Positions 42,601 to 58,930 of a DNA stretch of 64,000 nucleotides are shown piece by piece; the stretch's first letter is position 1, and the number at the start of each line of letters is the position of its first letter. The stretch lies in assembly GCF_036324505.1 (NCBI RefSeq), contig NC_086352.1, positions 26,186,359-26,250,358 of the forward strand, given 5' to 3'. Position numbers and translations under genes: made by a program. Origin of the DNA: Eleginops maclovinus. Taxonomy: Eukaryota; Chordata; Actinopteri; Perciformes; Eleginopidae. A model generated the notes under the pieces. That model ran no database searches. It worked only from the letters and a program-made list of their open reading frames with translations, and was not told the origin of the DNA.

Positions 42601-45398
42601 GTAAAACATGTGTAGGCCTTTACCAACATAGACAACAAGCAGAAGAATGATTGGAACTCCTTCCTGTGGTATAAAGGGGATTATATGTTTAACTGCATGC
42701 CTGACCATATCACATTGTGGCAGCTAAGTAAATTGAGTTTTTCCAACAGGAGTGCTTGTTTTCTGTCCTTGCAAGTTGAACTCTGACCCTAAAAACCCGC
42801 AATGGGTGAAATTGAATTGTTACTCTCTGTTCTTCTCAGCACACAATCTCCTGCCTGCAAGTTGTAATTTGGAAAAGCTTTCACTCAACTTCCACTGGAA
42901 TCAGAAAGTTATTTTCTTCTTAAAGGCATCTGTTTGCCAGATAGCTATTTTAGTGCTAACAAACAATTCCTGCCACCACTCCACATATGAATAGAGCATC
43001 TGTTTCACTCACCACTCCAAATTCTACCGTGGACCACAATTCTTCAGTAAATATCTGCAGTGCATTTCAGGGATATTTTCTGCATTTATTATTTGATCCT
43101 CCAAAGCCACACTAAATCAAGAGACTGTATTCAAATCATGCACACATTCACAACTCTAGCTCTTCATTGACATTTTCAGGCAATAATTAAAATCCCTGCC
43201 GGGTATGTATAATGTCCAAAAAGCTGTCTTTACCCTTTTAAAGAGGTTCAGGCATCAATACATCTACATCGGAATAAATGACACCTTTCTAGTGCACTAA
43301 TTACAACTCTAAGAAGTGAAAAGCACTCTGGCAATTTAACTGACATTTTCATTTTAACCTCTTGTATTTCAGAGGTGTTGATGAAACCTTTCTGCTAACA
43401 GGATCACTCTTCCGGAATAATCTTTCCTGTTAAATTGGTAGATATGTAAACGGCTATACACACATATTTATAGTACAACCTGGAAATGACGCAGTATCCA
43501 CGTTAAGTAAACATTCACATAAAAAACACAAATAAATGAAATAATATTCATTATAGAGGTTTCATTAGTGTACCAACACCTGAATCCCCCTGTCATTATG
43601 TTACTTTAAAATGAGCTCATTGGGATCAGGTCTTCTTTCAGGGAGTAGCACCCCAACATTTCACCATTATCTCAGAATGCATGAATCAAAAATTAGCTCG
43701 TGATAGGGTTTTCATGTTTCTGTATTCAGGAATGCCACTGAACATGTCATGGTCCTGAAATATAAAACATTAGTCATTAGCACAATTTTGCACTTGCAAA
43801 GGGAGGGTTAAGCAGATGAGTATTCAATAGCTTGCAATCTGCAATGCAAAGCAATATACCACCTCACTCACACACTGTTCTGTTGAAAAATATATTACAT
43901 TTCATACATTTATTGCAATCATGCATCTTAAGTTTATGCTCTGATTGACTTGCTTCTGATAATGAAAATGCATCAGGAGGTTGCAAACCCACGTCGAAAT
44001 GATACTCACACAGGCAACAGAAGAGAGAGGGCGGTCTAACACTTTATAGTCGAACTCACTAAGGGCTTGCAATTATTCTATTTAAACACTCAAAAACAAA
44101 GGTCCTCAAATGCAGTAATGCTGAACTCATGGTCTCATTTTGTCCAAAGTTTTGTGTAAAATGCGTGGTTGCCTTTGAAGTTTCCATCTAACTTCACTTG
44201 AAACTGACTAAAATTCATATTTAACAACATCATTGAAAGAGTGTCACCTATCAACAATATTTTCTATTCGTGAAATCAAAATAATGTTTCAACAGCCACT
44301 GTATAATTGATGCTGATGTGAATAACCACTGAAAAAGTAAAGATACGCCACCATCATCATAATTAACTTCCACCAGGATGTGAGGTTAGAATAAAAAGAG
44401 TCAACTACTTGTAATGCAGTGTCTAAAAACTTGTGATTATTTATTATGATTTACTAAGTCTTGTTAATATCACAACACAGTGAAAAATAAAACACGTTCC
44501 TCTTATCATGTTTCTATAAATTGGCTATTTAAAACTGGTACCCTTGGGAAGCTACTTTCTCCGGTTTCTAAAAGCCTCAACATTAATTCACGTCATGTTT
44601 AAGTGGTGCACCGGAATGAACAAACGCCTAGAAAACCACACTTAGAATAATCACCTCATTTAATGGAATACATTGTTTAAAAGTGGTGTTTATATATTCA
44701 GAAACGGATAAAAAAAGGTAACATTTAAGAGTGTTGTAAGAATGGTAAACATTTTATAATAATATTGTGCCCTCAAGCTTTCTTTGTAACTGCCGTTAGA
44801 TTGTTAATTATATATTAAATAATTTGAAAAAAAGTTTGTGTCTCAATCAACTTGGGAGAAAATTAATATTTCCTTCCTGTAGAAAAACCAAGAAAGTAAA
44901 ACCATGGTCATATGTGATAACCTCCATACCCTTTTAGAAATATACTAAATGCTTTTTCATTAGGAATGCAAGCTTAAGAGTAGTATGAGAAAAGTTTTCC
45001 TGTAAGTTTATGGGGAGTATTATGTTGTGCTGACATCCATTTTAACCAGTTGGTGTCAAATGTCTGTCATGGGGCACAACATCAACACCAACTTTTGTTA
45101 AAATCACACCGACAATTACATTTATTTTAAGAATAAATGAAATTCATTATGTCATATAACTTGTGGAAGGAGAGTTTGACACTTTTTGGGCATCAACATT
45201 TCATGAATGGAGTTTGATGTCATCCTGTTTACATAAATTCGACAGTCTATCCCAGACAGAAGCACACGCATCATGGTCCTATTCAACAGTTGTCAGAGAA
45301 AAAGATTGAGTATAGAAAAAAAAAAAAAAGAATTTACTTGAAGTACAGATGAAAAAGTAGAAAGCTCAGGAATAAAACAAAAATATTCAGTTACTGTG
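42601..45398. other. Gene-poor interval
   Basis: AT-rich DNA; no coding, RNA or clear repeat feature that I can name. An A-run lies at about 45316-45328. Confidence 0.4.
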
Positions 45399-45569
45399 TC
45401 ATTTGAGGGCATGTTTTTGAAAGTCACTACGTGTGAATGTCCAGCTTTGGTAGTACTCCGTGGCACATAGCAGCAGCCCTCCTGGAGACTCGACCTTTGA
45501 AGGAACTGCAGAGGCTGCTGATGAACTACGGTCTGCTAATGAGACTTCAGTGCCATAGGCAGTACAGGG
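45399..45569 (-). CDS. Orphan terminal-exon-like segment, unknown protein
   Basis: On the minus strand, an acceptor with a pyrimidine-rich lead (TTTATTTAACTTTTGGCAG) precedes 45569, and an open segment runs 57 codons to TGA at 45401-45399. It includes TEVSLADRSSSAASAVPSK and TEYYQSWTFTRSDFQKHALK. Composition is protein-like, but I know no family for it and see no upstream partner exon. Chance or a non-coding transcript is as likely. Confidence 0.2.
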   Translation of the reverse strand, partial: PCTAYGTEVSLADRSSSAASAVPSKVESPGGLLLCATEYYQSWTFTRSDFQKHALK

Positions 45570-48234
<2,665 letters not shown>

Positions 48235-51200
48235 CCCTCCTTGTCATACACTTCATCACATCGTCACCAATTTTAGCTGTGAGGGAAAAAGGATCAATCA
48301 AAAATAAAATGTGGATTTTGGCTGTAATGCCAGGCTGACTGAGAGTGAAGAGATATACTTCACTCAGGCTTTGACATGGTCACACAATTACTAGGAAATA
48401 GTCAATTAAAGGACATTTATTGCAAATGAAACATATACTGTAACTTAGCTTTTTCCTGAATTGTATTTGGTTAGAATTGGTCATTTGGAAATGCTATTAC
48501 ATGGTGGATCAAAGAGTAACACACACTTTTAGCCAGGGACTGTAAAAATGTATTCACAGGACAATATTGACACATCAAATATTTGATGTTTAGATTTGCA
48601 ATTAGCAAAATGAAAGAATTTAATATACCCTTTAGACACATTTCACCTGCACACAGCGCTTACTCATGCAGAAACTACCCAGGGAGGTTTCCTCTCTCTT
48701 CTGTTGACACGAGAGCAGGCTTATAGTTTTCATTAGAACGGTTTGGATTTCATAACTATCTTGTTTTAGCTGAATGAACTGCTACACTGACTGTAATCGT
48801 GTTGACTGTAGAAAATCTCTGACCCTGATTTGATATTTTTAACCGCACTCATCTTCTACAAATCAACCTTCAACTCCAGGTCAACTCAATCACTATGACT
48901 GACACAGTGTCCGCTTCTACAAAATAATCAATACCCCTACTAAATGAGGGATGGTGGGTTGGTGAATGTTAGGGGATCTCACGTACAGTTAGATCTCACA
49001 GAATGTCAGCAAAAGTCATGCATATCCGTTCCTCATTCCAATCATTCTGCAGTAGCCTCAGGGTGCTGATGCTTGTCTGGAAACCCGTTTGCATAGCTGT
49101 TGTGTTTCCTGTCAGTCAACCAATCACAACTGCATGTATAGACTCACAGTCATATTTTCTCTCATTGTTACTCATTCCTCTCTGGCATGATGGGCTGTGC
49201 AATGCAAATTCTGTACATCAGGCAGCTCATATTAACATACTAGCGCTCCTCTTGTAAATATTACAGTGCTGTTCATCATTACCTCATTTCCATATCTAAT
49301 TTCTTGGCTGCATTTCTCTCACATTCAAATTCTTGATAGCATGCAACATGAGATCATTTCCAAGCAGTGAATCATCCTCTAAGACAGATATTGGTGGCAG
49401 GTTCCTCACAGGAAGTCATTGTGAAGGAAATAACACTATCGGATTAGTCATCACTAAAGCCATTCAACGGGCTGTTGAATGATATCTGTTGTTATTGCTG
49501 GCTGTTAAGGTCGTTAATTAACCATAGATTTTAAATTAAATAAATACCACATGGTTGGCTAATTGTTATGAGAATAATGAAAGGTGTTTCATGCAAACAC
49601 ATATTCAGTGATGGAAGAAGAAAGGGATACAAAATAATTAGGCAAAAATGGATTCAAAACGTTTGCATTATGAGACAGAAGTAGTTGCATTTCTCTAGGT
49701 ATTTTAAATGTAAATCTCAATGCCCCATTGAAGCGATGAAAGCAATAACATGGTTCATACTGTAAGCCTTTAAGGGTTGGCTTGTGGAAAGGCATGAGTC
49801 TAGGGGGTTACATCATGTTTTATTAAAAAAAAGGATTTTCCTTAATGTATTAGCGGGTCAAAGTTGCTCCTCTTTGCTTTACGAGTTCAAGGCAGGGGAA
49901 ATAATTGTGTATGGCAGCACAGATTGAGCTCATCTTACTTGAATGCTTTTAATGTTGGATTACAGTAAAGTGTGTTTCTAAATATACCAATAGTGTCATG
50001 ATGCTGATGCTCTTCTCTCTTATGCTACTTTTTCAAGGTTCACTGGACTTACTGCTGATGCACAGAGATATTGAGTAAATCTTAAAAATGTATCAAGCTT
50101 GAGGAAAGTCAAAAATATAGCCTAGAAGAAGTTATTAATGTTTTATATACTCATACATGATGTATGATGGACAGTACATCTTCGACCTGCATTGTATCAC
50201 ATTGTTGATCTGACTGAGTGTTTGCCTCATGTAAAAAATTAATGTAAAAAGTACAAAACATGTCACTCATCCAATCACGCCCCTGCAAAGGACATACAGA
50301 GCCCTGAATGCATTTCAGTTCTATATTCCTGAATATGAAATATAGCCGTGACTTAAATTACAGTTCATATATTTTTGATTAAAAAAGTTATCTAAAAGAG
50401 CTTTCCCAATTGGAAGACAGAAGATCTGGATTACCTTTTATTACACAGCTTTAGTTTTGACATTTTACAGGATGTTAATAATCGCTGACACACCACTAAA
50501 GAGCATAACATGACCATTGCTAAGGAGGATCAAAGGACTAGTGTGCAGTCAAATCAATCAGCAAAAGAAGTCTAGTCATTTCACTATTCAATACTTTTTG
50601 TATATAGCATTTTTTTGAAAGTTGCTTTTTCTGATAGAGCATTCAAATTAACCATAGAGAGACAGGAGGCTAAAGAGCAAAAACAATCAGATTTGGCTTT
50701 TTTGGGAAGATATTAAAATCACTAGATAAGCTGGCATTATAATTTAAGGTTGGGTTGATTCAGAAAGAGAAAATTACACAAGAAGAAAAGAAAACAAACG
50801 CAGCCACTTCAATCAATGGAACGATCTCATTCAAAGGAGCAGACACTGAACATTCATGAATTCTTCACAAGGTGCACAATTCATTATTTTCAATGCAATG
50901 CCCAAAAGGAAAATGTGTCGAGAAAAATATGAGTCAGTCCCAATCATGTTTTACTCACTTTATTATAGTTTCAGCAATCTCTGAATTTAAAACCTATTAT
51001 TCTGAACATTGAATCGAATAACCTTTTCTTAACCTTTAACCTTTATCAAATGCTATTTCTTTTTTAAGTACATGAGTCAGTCAGATTTCTTTACTTAAAT
51101 ACATACTTACATAATACATTCCACCCTTACAGTTTGCTGCAATTCTATAAGCAGCCATGGATGTAAATAACAATAACAACAACAACAAGTAACACCCACC

Positions 51201-52129
51201 TGTTAAGAGCAGTGGCATTATGCCTTCTATGTTGCTGCTTCCAATTAGTGGTTTGGCTGCAAACATCTGGCTGTGGCATGTTTTTTTTTTCTTCTCTAAA
51301 TGAACTTTTAGCTTATATTCAGACTAGCAGCTGGAATCAGTGTGGTGTCAAATATTGCTTTTAATATCTCTTGACAAGAAAGACCCAAGGGGAAGATTTT
51401 CATCAAATAAGATCTAAGCCACACTCGGAGGTTCTTTCTAATCCAATTCAAATCAGATTTCAAGCACTCAGCCTGGTTGCTCAAATGGATTTTTAATCTT
51501 TCAACACCTGCAAAGCAACACGATGTTTAATCAATCAGAGCAGACCCGGCTCTGGTTTCAGACAGAGGGTGGAAATGAGCTGCTGCAACACAGGCAGTAT
51601 GGGAAAAATAAAGATACTTATGAACATGGAAAGTAAAAAACATGTCTATGTCCTGCAGTTTACGAGTTCATAGAGTTTCTCAAAGGGCTTTTTAAACAAG
51701 CCTTCCTTTGCTCTCTGTGACCCACATCAGCTCCCATGGCTAAAATGTTCTGTTGGCTAGTTGTAGCTTTAACGTTCTTATGGGATGTCAATGCTCTTTC
51801 AAAGTTGCTGAGCAAGACTTTTGTGTGGTCGCTATAAAAGTTTGAAAGTCCATAAAAAAACTTCTTCCATCAGATTTTCAAAAGTCCTTTATTGTCCTTT
51901 GTTCACGCTTCATTTCGGAAAAAAAGAGGTAAACAACATCATCATCACACATTATAAGTTATCTTTACACCTTCTCAAGAAATCCACACAGCATTTTCCT
52001 CTCCCTCAGTGACAAAACTAAAAGTGACAAAGAAGATTTTATTTATTTTCAGCATTTGTCTCCAAAAATAGATACATTTAATTAACCCTTGTTGATGTCA
52101 TGTTATCTATCTTGAGACATAGCAATTAA
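48235..52129. other. Gene-poor interval
   Basis: No gene, RNA or identifiable element. A short CAA run lies at about 51167-51187. Confidence 0.4.
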
Positions 52130-52390
52130 CAACTTAGCAGCAGATAATTGGTTGGACTTTGACCGCAGACACAGCTCCAGAATTGCATGCCTGGCATATG
52201 AAAGACAGTACCATTGCATAAGAACATCTGGAAGTGCCGCTGTCAGCTTTGTTGAGTTGTCTGACAGGAGATGTTAGCATCATGCCTGCTGTACAGTACA
52301 TGAAGGGAGACTGCTAACTGGCAGGAGCTGTCTCTCATAATACACAATCAACCTTTAATCAAGAGCAGCGTGCCCTGGTCCTCAATGGAT
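52130..52390. promoter_or_regulatory. Candidate conserved non-coding element
   Basis: A balanced, high-complexity block in AT-rich flanks, without a coding frame. It includes CAGATAATTGGTTGGACTTT, GAATTGCATGCCTGGCATAT, TGTTGAGTTGTCTGACAGGA (TGACAG is a TALE-type core) and AATCAACCTTTAATCAAGAG. Regulatory role is inferred from texture and motifs. Confidence 0.28.
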
Positions 52391-53302
52391 AAAAGCAAAA
52401 CTGCCTTTGTTCACATTTTTTTATGCGACAGCAATTCTGCACAATAAAAAGATACTGAATTTTGGATGACTTTTCTGATAATGGCTTTTTACCAGCCAAA
52501 AATAAAGATACAAGGTGAGACCCTACAAACATTGATTTTCATTTACTGGTTGATTTTAAGATATATATTTTTTTTTAGGGAGTCTAGATGTTTGATCTAC
52601 AATAGTTAAATGTGTTACATGTTCTCTAAGCATAGCCAAAACACAGATAGACATTTAAAACAAGGCAATTTATTGTAAAAAATCCCTTAGAAATTATCTG
52701 TAGAACAGCTGATCTCTGCTTTAATCCCCCTGCTTGAAACCTAAAAACCTAAAGTGGCAAATAAAATAGTATTCACAGAACAGAAGATAACAACCTCTCA
52801 AGCCAGCTGGCTTTAGAGAGTTGCTGTGTGTTGCCAGTAAATCAAAAATAAATAAAGGATGCTCAAAGGTTTCATTATTCTCCCTGGCCAATGAGTGTTC
52901 TTGTATCTCGTAATTTGATCTTTTCTTAACGAATTACCTTCACACTACAATAGAAGTGGTAGTCATTATTCAGTTATCCAAAGAAACACAAAACACGTTT
53001 CATATATAGATGCTTTTGTACTTCAGACTCTATGTAATTGAGAGGTAAACCAAACTATGCACACATACAGAACACAAAGGTAAGCCATACTGATTACACT
53101 TTTAAGGGGACAAACATCTTGCTCACTCAAAGGTTTATTCTTGTCATTTGGATTTTCTAATGTTCAAATCTGTAAAACTGTATTCAATTTTATTAATTTA
53201 CTCTTGAATGTGTTTCGGGGTATGTAGACTATGTGTTTTGTTGATAAATAGGACACATGCTTATCTTCAGGTACATACTGTGACTTGTTTATATGCTTTC
53301 AT
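52391..53302. other. Gene-less interval
   Basis: AT-rich DNA; nothing recognised. Confidence 0.4.
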
Positions 53303-53663
53303 GTTTAAAAAGGTGTTTTTTCTTATACTGCCTGTGCTGCAGCACCTCTCTTCAGCCTCAGTCTGAAACCAGCGACAGTTCTGCTCTGATTGGTTAGCTG
53401 GCCGTCTCTGTCACTTAGAGATGTGTTGAAGATATAACGCCCCTTAACATATCATTGCAATGCTTCGGAGTGCTAACCAATAGAAGCGCAAGTGTCCAAT
53501 GGAGGTGTTTTATGCTGGGGGGGGAGTGTGTAGGAGAGAAACTCCCTCTTGAAGGAACTTTGGGATGTTAGCCTTTGCAGACCATTTACATGCACAAACA
53601 CCTATATAACACACTACAGGAAAGGGAAAACCCCCAAAGGCTTAATAAGGCCTCTTTATATTA
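53303..53663. mobile_element. Decayed miniature DNA transposon, relative of the 24673 element
   Basis: The interior text CTGCCTGTGCTGCAGCACCT, TGCTCTGATTGGTTAGCTGG, AACTTTGGGATGTTAGCCTT and CACCTATATAACACACTACA is typical of a common fish miniature transposon. The right end GGCTTAATAAGGCCTCTTTAT is a worn form of GCATAATAGG..CCTTTAA. The left end (GTTTAAAAAGGTG) is also worn. No coding capacity; about 360 bases. Confidence 0.7.
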
Positions 53664-54509
<846 letters not shown>

Positions 54510-55067
54510 AGACAGAGCACTATGCATGATGAATAATTTTAAAATTACCACTTCACTCTTTTGAAGTGTGATATCTTAAGTGGTGAAAATGAAAAGTCAC
54601 AAGGAGGTAGTTATATAATAAGCCAATTGGATTTGGAAGTCATTTCGCTGTGTGTATAACTGCAGAATGATCTCATCGGCTGGGCGGTTGAAAATATGTT
54701 ATTTTGCAGTATCAAATTTAGCAAATCTACTTTGCTCAACCTCACTAAGACTTTAAACCTTAATGAAGTTCTTGTATATACTCCTTCTTCAATCCGATCT
54801 TTCTGCAATGTGTTTTAATACAGTAAGCAAAATCTCTAAAGAGCCAGAAAAAAACCTTACTCCTTTTGAAGAAAGGATTAATATCTCTGCAAAACATATT
54901 TCTAAATTGGAGTTGTACCTGGTAAAGGTACAAAGCGCAGCGAGCCGGGACTGTCAACTAGCCACATACATCTAAAAACAACTTTTCATTTTTTGAAGAT
55001 TTCATTCTAAAGCCAAAAACGGTAAGAAGCTGCAATAAAAGCTTCCATTTTTCTGAAAAGGCTTTAG

Positions 55068-55275
55068 GCAAGATTTTGGAATCTGGCTGCAGGGATTTTC
55101 ACCCATTCAGCTACAAGAGCATTAGAGAGGTTGGCCACTGGGCGATAAGGCCTGGCTCAGAGTCAGTGTTCCAGTTCATTCCAAAGCTGTTGGATGGGGT
55201 CGAGGTCAAGGCTCTTTGCAAGCCAGTCAAGTTCTTCCAAACCACAGTGAGCAAACCATTTCATCAACTTGTCTT
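55068..55275 (-). pseudogene. Tc1/mariner transposase C-terminal fragment, decayed
   Basis: The minus strand gives WFAHCGLEELDWLAKSLDLD, then PIQQLWNELEH, a stop, then ARPYRPVANLSNALVAEWVK and IPAAR. This is the end of a Tc1-family DDE transposase: the usual PDLNPIE motif is worn to LDLDPIQ, and LW.ELEH and NALVAEW follow. Only the last quarter remains, with at least one stop, so it is inactive. No inverted terminal repeats are clear. It is one of the many dead Tc1 copies in fish genomes. Confidence 0.85.
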
Positions 55276-55289
55276 TCATTTTTAAAGCC

Positions 55290-58200
55290 AGAAATTGTTG
55301 GGCCTGAATCAATTATAAACAAACAAACACAGAATGGAAGTACAGTGCTTTTATAAATATATATTTAATATATATTTATATTTTGTATATACATTTTGTG
55401 GCGTAAGGCAGCACCCTTCTGTTTGCATTGTACTTATCACCAGCCTTACATTTATGTATACATATGTGACAAACAAACTTATCATGAGTAAATTACATGT
55501 CCAATAACACGTTGATATTTTGGGTAGTAATTGAAGTTTCAATAAGGACAGAAACATGTGTTTGAGATGGCTCTATTGCATCTTCTAGAATTGAGGATAC
55601 AGTGCTTGACAGTCAAGTGTACCAAGTAAAATCTCAAAGAGTTCATTTTGTGCAAGCTCTGGTGTTACAGCTACAATTATTTACTCAAAAGAAAAAATAC
55701 CATGTCTGCCTTACTGAAATTCTTAATTTCTGGAATAGAAAATCAATAATGTAAAAGCCCGAAAATCTGCCCATCTGTTTCTGTCCCAGCTTTTTAAAAA
55801 CAGATGAAAGACCAGAAGTGATGGAATGACTGACATCATGTACTGATGATGAAGCACATGAAAAAACGTCTTGCAGGCCTGCATTCATTTTCACAGTTGG
55901 TCTGAGAAAACTTGATCCGAGGAATCAGGGAAATTTCAGTTCCCATTTCAGTATTTGAATTCAGGTTTATTTTGATCGAACCAGAAATGGTGTTTGTTTT
56001 CAACATTGGCAAGACCTATCATTGTACCACGATAACATTTGTTGTCAACGCCGGTACGGGTGAATAGTGTTATTAGTGTTATGCTAAAAACTGAGAATGT
56101 GATGTATTTATATTCCACGTATCTCTTTTTCAATAGCTAAATAGTTTTCATTTTTCTACGTTTTTATAGGAATTGTGTCAATGGTTTGAGAAACAAAAAC
56201 AACAATTCCGTTCAATCGTTGAATTGGGTCGGTTGCAGTCTGTACATAAAACTGTAACTATCTCTCTTAGCTGTTAGAAATAAACCAATTTTTTGTTATT
56301 TAAGTCAAGTGAATTGACATCCATCCATTCAGGAACACAATTGGCTGTGGAAGTTTATTCAACGAGCTGAGAGTGATGTATGGCTGTCTACTAATAATAG
56401 CCATCACCTCACGGCACTTAACTCATTTTTATGGTTCCTTAACCAAAGCCACTGCCTTCTCCTTCTTATACTTCAGATTTTACTTTTGTGGCCTGAAGCA
56501 ATTTATTACCCTCAATCTTTGAGGACATAGGTAGTTAATAGGGGCTGCAAATCTACTCCAGCAGATACTGGTTGTATTCTTGCTAGAGGGTGATGCTGTA
56601 GCTGCCTTGTAGTTTCTTTCTGATTTTCCCATGAAGCCTTTTGGTATGAAAACTAACAGACTCTTGAATAATGAAGATCAATCACAGGTCACATAAGGCT
56701 GGTAGGAGTTTAAATGGCTTTCCAAAAATTATTTCTCTAGCTGCCTTAAAGGTATACCATTATTCTTCTTCATATACACATAGTACATTGCATATTTGAT
56801 GTATTGCGTCATTTATTTTGGTTTGTTTACTCCCATTTACCGATACAAGGGCCTTCAAATTGGTTTTACACTTAATGAATTAACCTTAGGAAATACCAAG
56901 TGTATGTCATGATGGAATATTTCTAGGCATCGCTGACATTGTTGTTTTCATTTTGCATCACACATTATTGGGGTGCTGGCAAGTTGTCATGCATAACTCT
57001 AAACGGTTTGATTTGTTTTCCCAGAGTGTAAGACGAACACATTCTCCCAGTTAATTCACTGACCTCTTTTAGCTAATCAGCACATGCCTTATTCCACCAA
57101 AAACATTGTTTCCTGCTTTAGCAATTTCCTCTTTCCTAATGAAGTATACATACACTCAAATTATACTTCTAAATTGCTGCTTTGGCAATTTATTCCACAT
57201 CGCTGTGCACTAAGTGTCTTTACACAGTAGTGATTGTTTTTTCTTCCACTGGAAATATTGCACTGCTAAGATGTATACACCAGAGGCTAAAGGCAAGGTA
57301 TCAGACTAAACTGTAGAAATTACAATTTACCTTTTATAGGCAAAATGCACCTTTTTATTTACATTCTGGATTGATTCTGTCTTTGTGTGCACATATTTCA
57401 TCAAATTATCTTCAAAAACTATTGGCCAGTTTGTTCAGGACTTCCTCCATGTGATGGCTTACAACATACAACGTTGTTGATGTGCATGGTTTCATTTCAG
57501 TTTTGTGATACTCTAGTAATCCCAAAAGGAGAAAATCTGCTGCAGTACAGTGCCATTGGGATTCCTTTCTTTTTTTCGAGGACGGGTGAATGTTTGCTGA
57601 CACAGGGATTATTTAGGATTAGACCTTTGCATTGAAGGACAATTGCTCTGCTCATTGCACCGTACTGCTCCACTACTTTTTCTCCTAATGCAATTTAGGT
57701 TTCTCACTTCACTGGGCAAGCAGTCTTTTGGGATATTGTCCTGCTATGGTCATAGATGCCTTGATGTAAAGGTAGAGTCTTTTATTCAGAGAACAGAAAA
57801 CAATGGTTTCAGTAAGTAAATACCAATTTTGACACATTCCTGTCAGTGCTCCTTGCTGAGGGTAGCCTTTTTTCTTACTTAGTAGTTTTTCAACCTTCTA
57901 CTTCCACACTATATATTTTTCCTCAAACCGAGAAACGGGGCGCAAAGTAACACAATTCTCAGGTCTATCTTTTTATGGAATGTTTATTCTCTCATGGTTT
58001 TCTCCAAAATGGACATTAATTGAGTCAATCATACAACATTTATAATGTTGCAGAAAGATCTTGAGATAGCTATCTAGTGCTCTTTTGTACACCCGACTGG
58101 GAAAGCTTTTGTGCTTATTTTTTGCAACACTTTCAGGGGAGGGAAAACTCAGGGGAACTCTATTTTCCTTTTTTTAAATGTCCTACAATCCATTATATAT

Positions 58201-58679
58201 TGAGTCTACCATGTGTGCGCTGTCTATCTGTCCCTTCGTTTGTTCCCTCTGAGTGTCTTCTCTCTATCTTCCTCTAGGTCTTATTTTCAGATTAAGATTT
58301 GTCAACTAGGTATGATTTTGCTAATTCATTTCAAAAATGACATCGTTGATAACATTTTTGTTGTTGTTTTTTATATCATGGCCCTCCCCTTACCCTTTTT
58401 TATCTTTTGAAGACTTCAGTTTCCGCTTTTGAAGTAATCATGATGATGTTGTTTGTCTTTTCAGGCTTACCTTTTTTTCTTGACTGTCTTACCAAATTTT
58501 TTCTGCTTACCTTGTTCAAATGTAAACAGCTGCCACCTTAGTGACAGGGACATTTATTGTGCATGCAATGCTCAACCGGTCGTCATGTCTGAATTTGCAT
58601 TTAAAAGCAGCCAATATCAGTTTGACCTTTTCACAGCACAAGTTTGACCTATCATAGCAGCACAAGGCACAGGCAGCTT
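55290..58679. other. Gene-poor interval
   Basis: Very AT-rich at 55350-55395. The stretch 55685-55894 reads LQDVFSCASSSVHDVSHSI on the minus strand and has a repeat-like look (AAAAAGCTGGGACAGAAACA) but no match that I can name. No gene is recognised. Confidence 0.35.
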
Positions 58680-58930
58680 TAATAACAGGAAGGACGGCTC
58701 CCTTCCACTCCCTTCATTCGCTGTATCAGGACACTAAGTGGATTGCACACATGAGTAATGTTATTAATTCCACCTGTGCCTCTCCTGCTATGACATGTCA
58801 AAATGTCTGCTATGAATAAGGTCTATTGTCAGGACTGTAATTGAAATGGCAGCTCGTGCTTCTATTTGCATAATGATGGCTCAGCTGACTGTGCTGTTTG
58901 ACTTTTCAATTTATTCTCCAAACACAAAGG
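58680..58930. promoter_or_regulatory. Candidate conserved non-coding element
   Basis: High-complexity block without a frame: AATGTTATTAATTCCACCTG, CTGTAATTGAAATGGCAGCT, then octamer-like ATTTGCATAATGATGGCT and CAGCTGAC. Octamer, homeodomain and E-box-like sites lie within about 60 bases. Looks like a neural-type enhancer; inference only. Confidence 0.3.
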
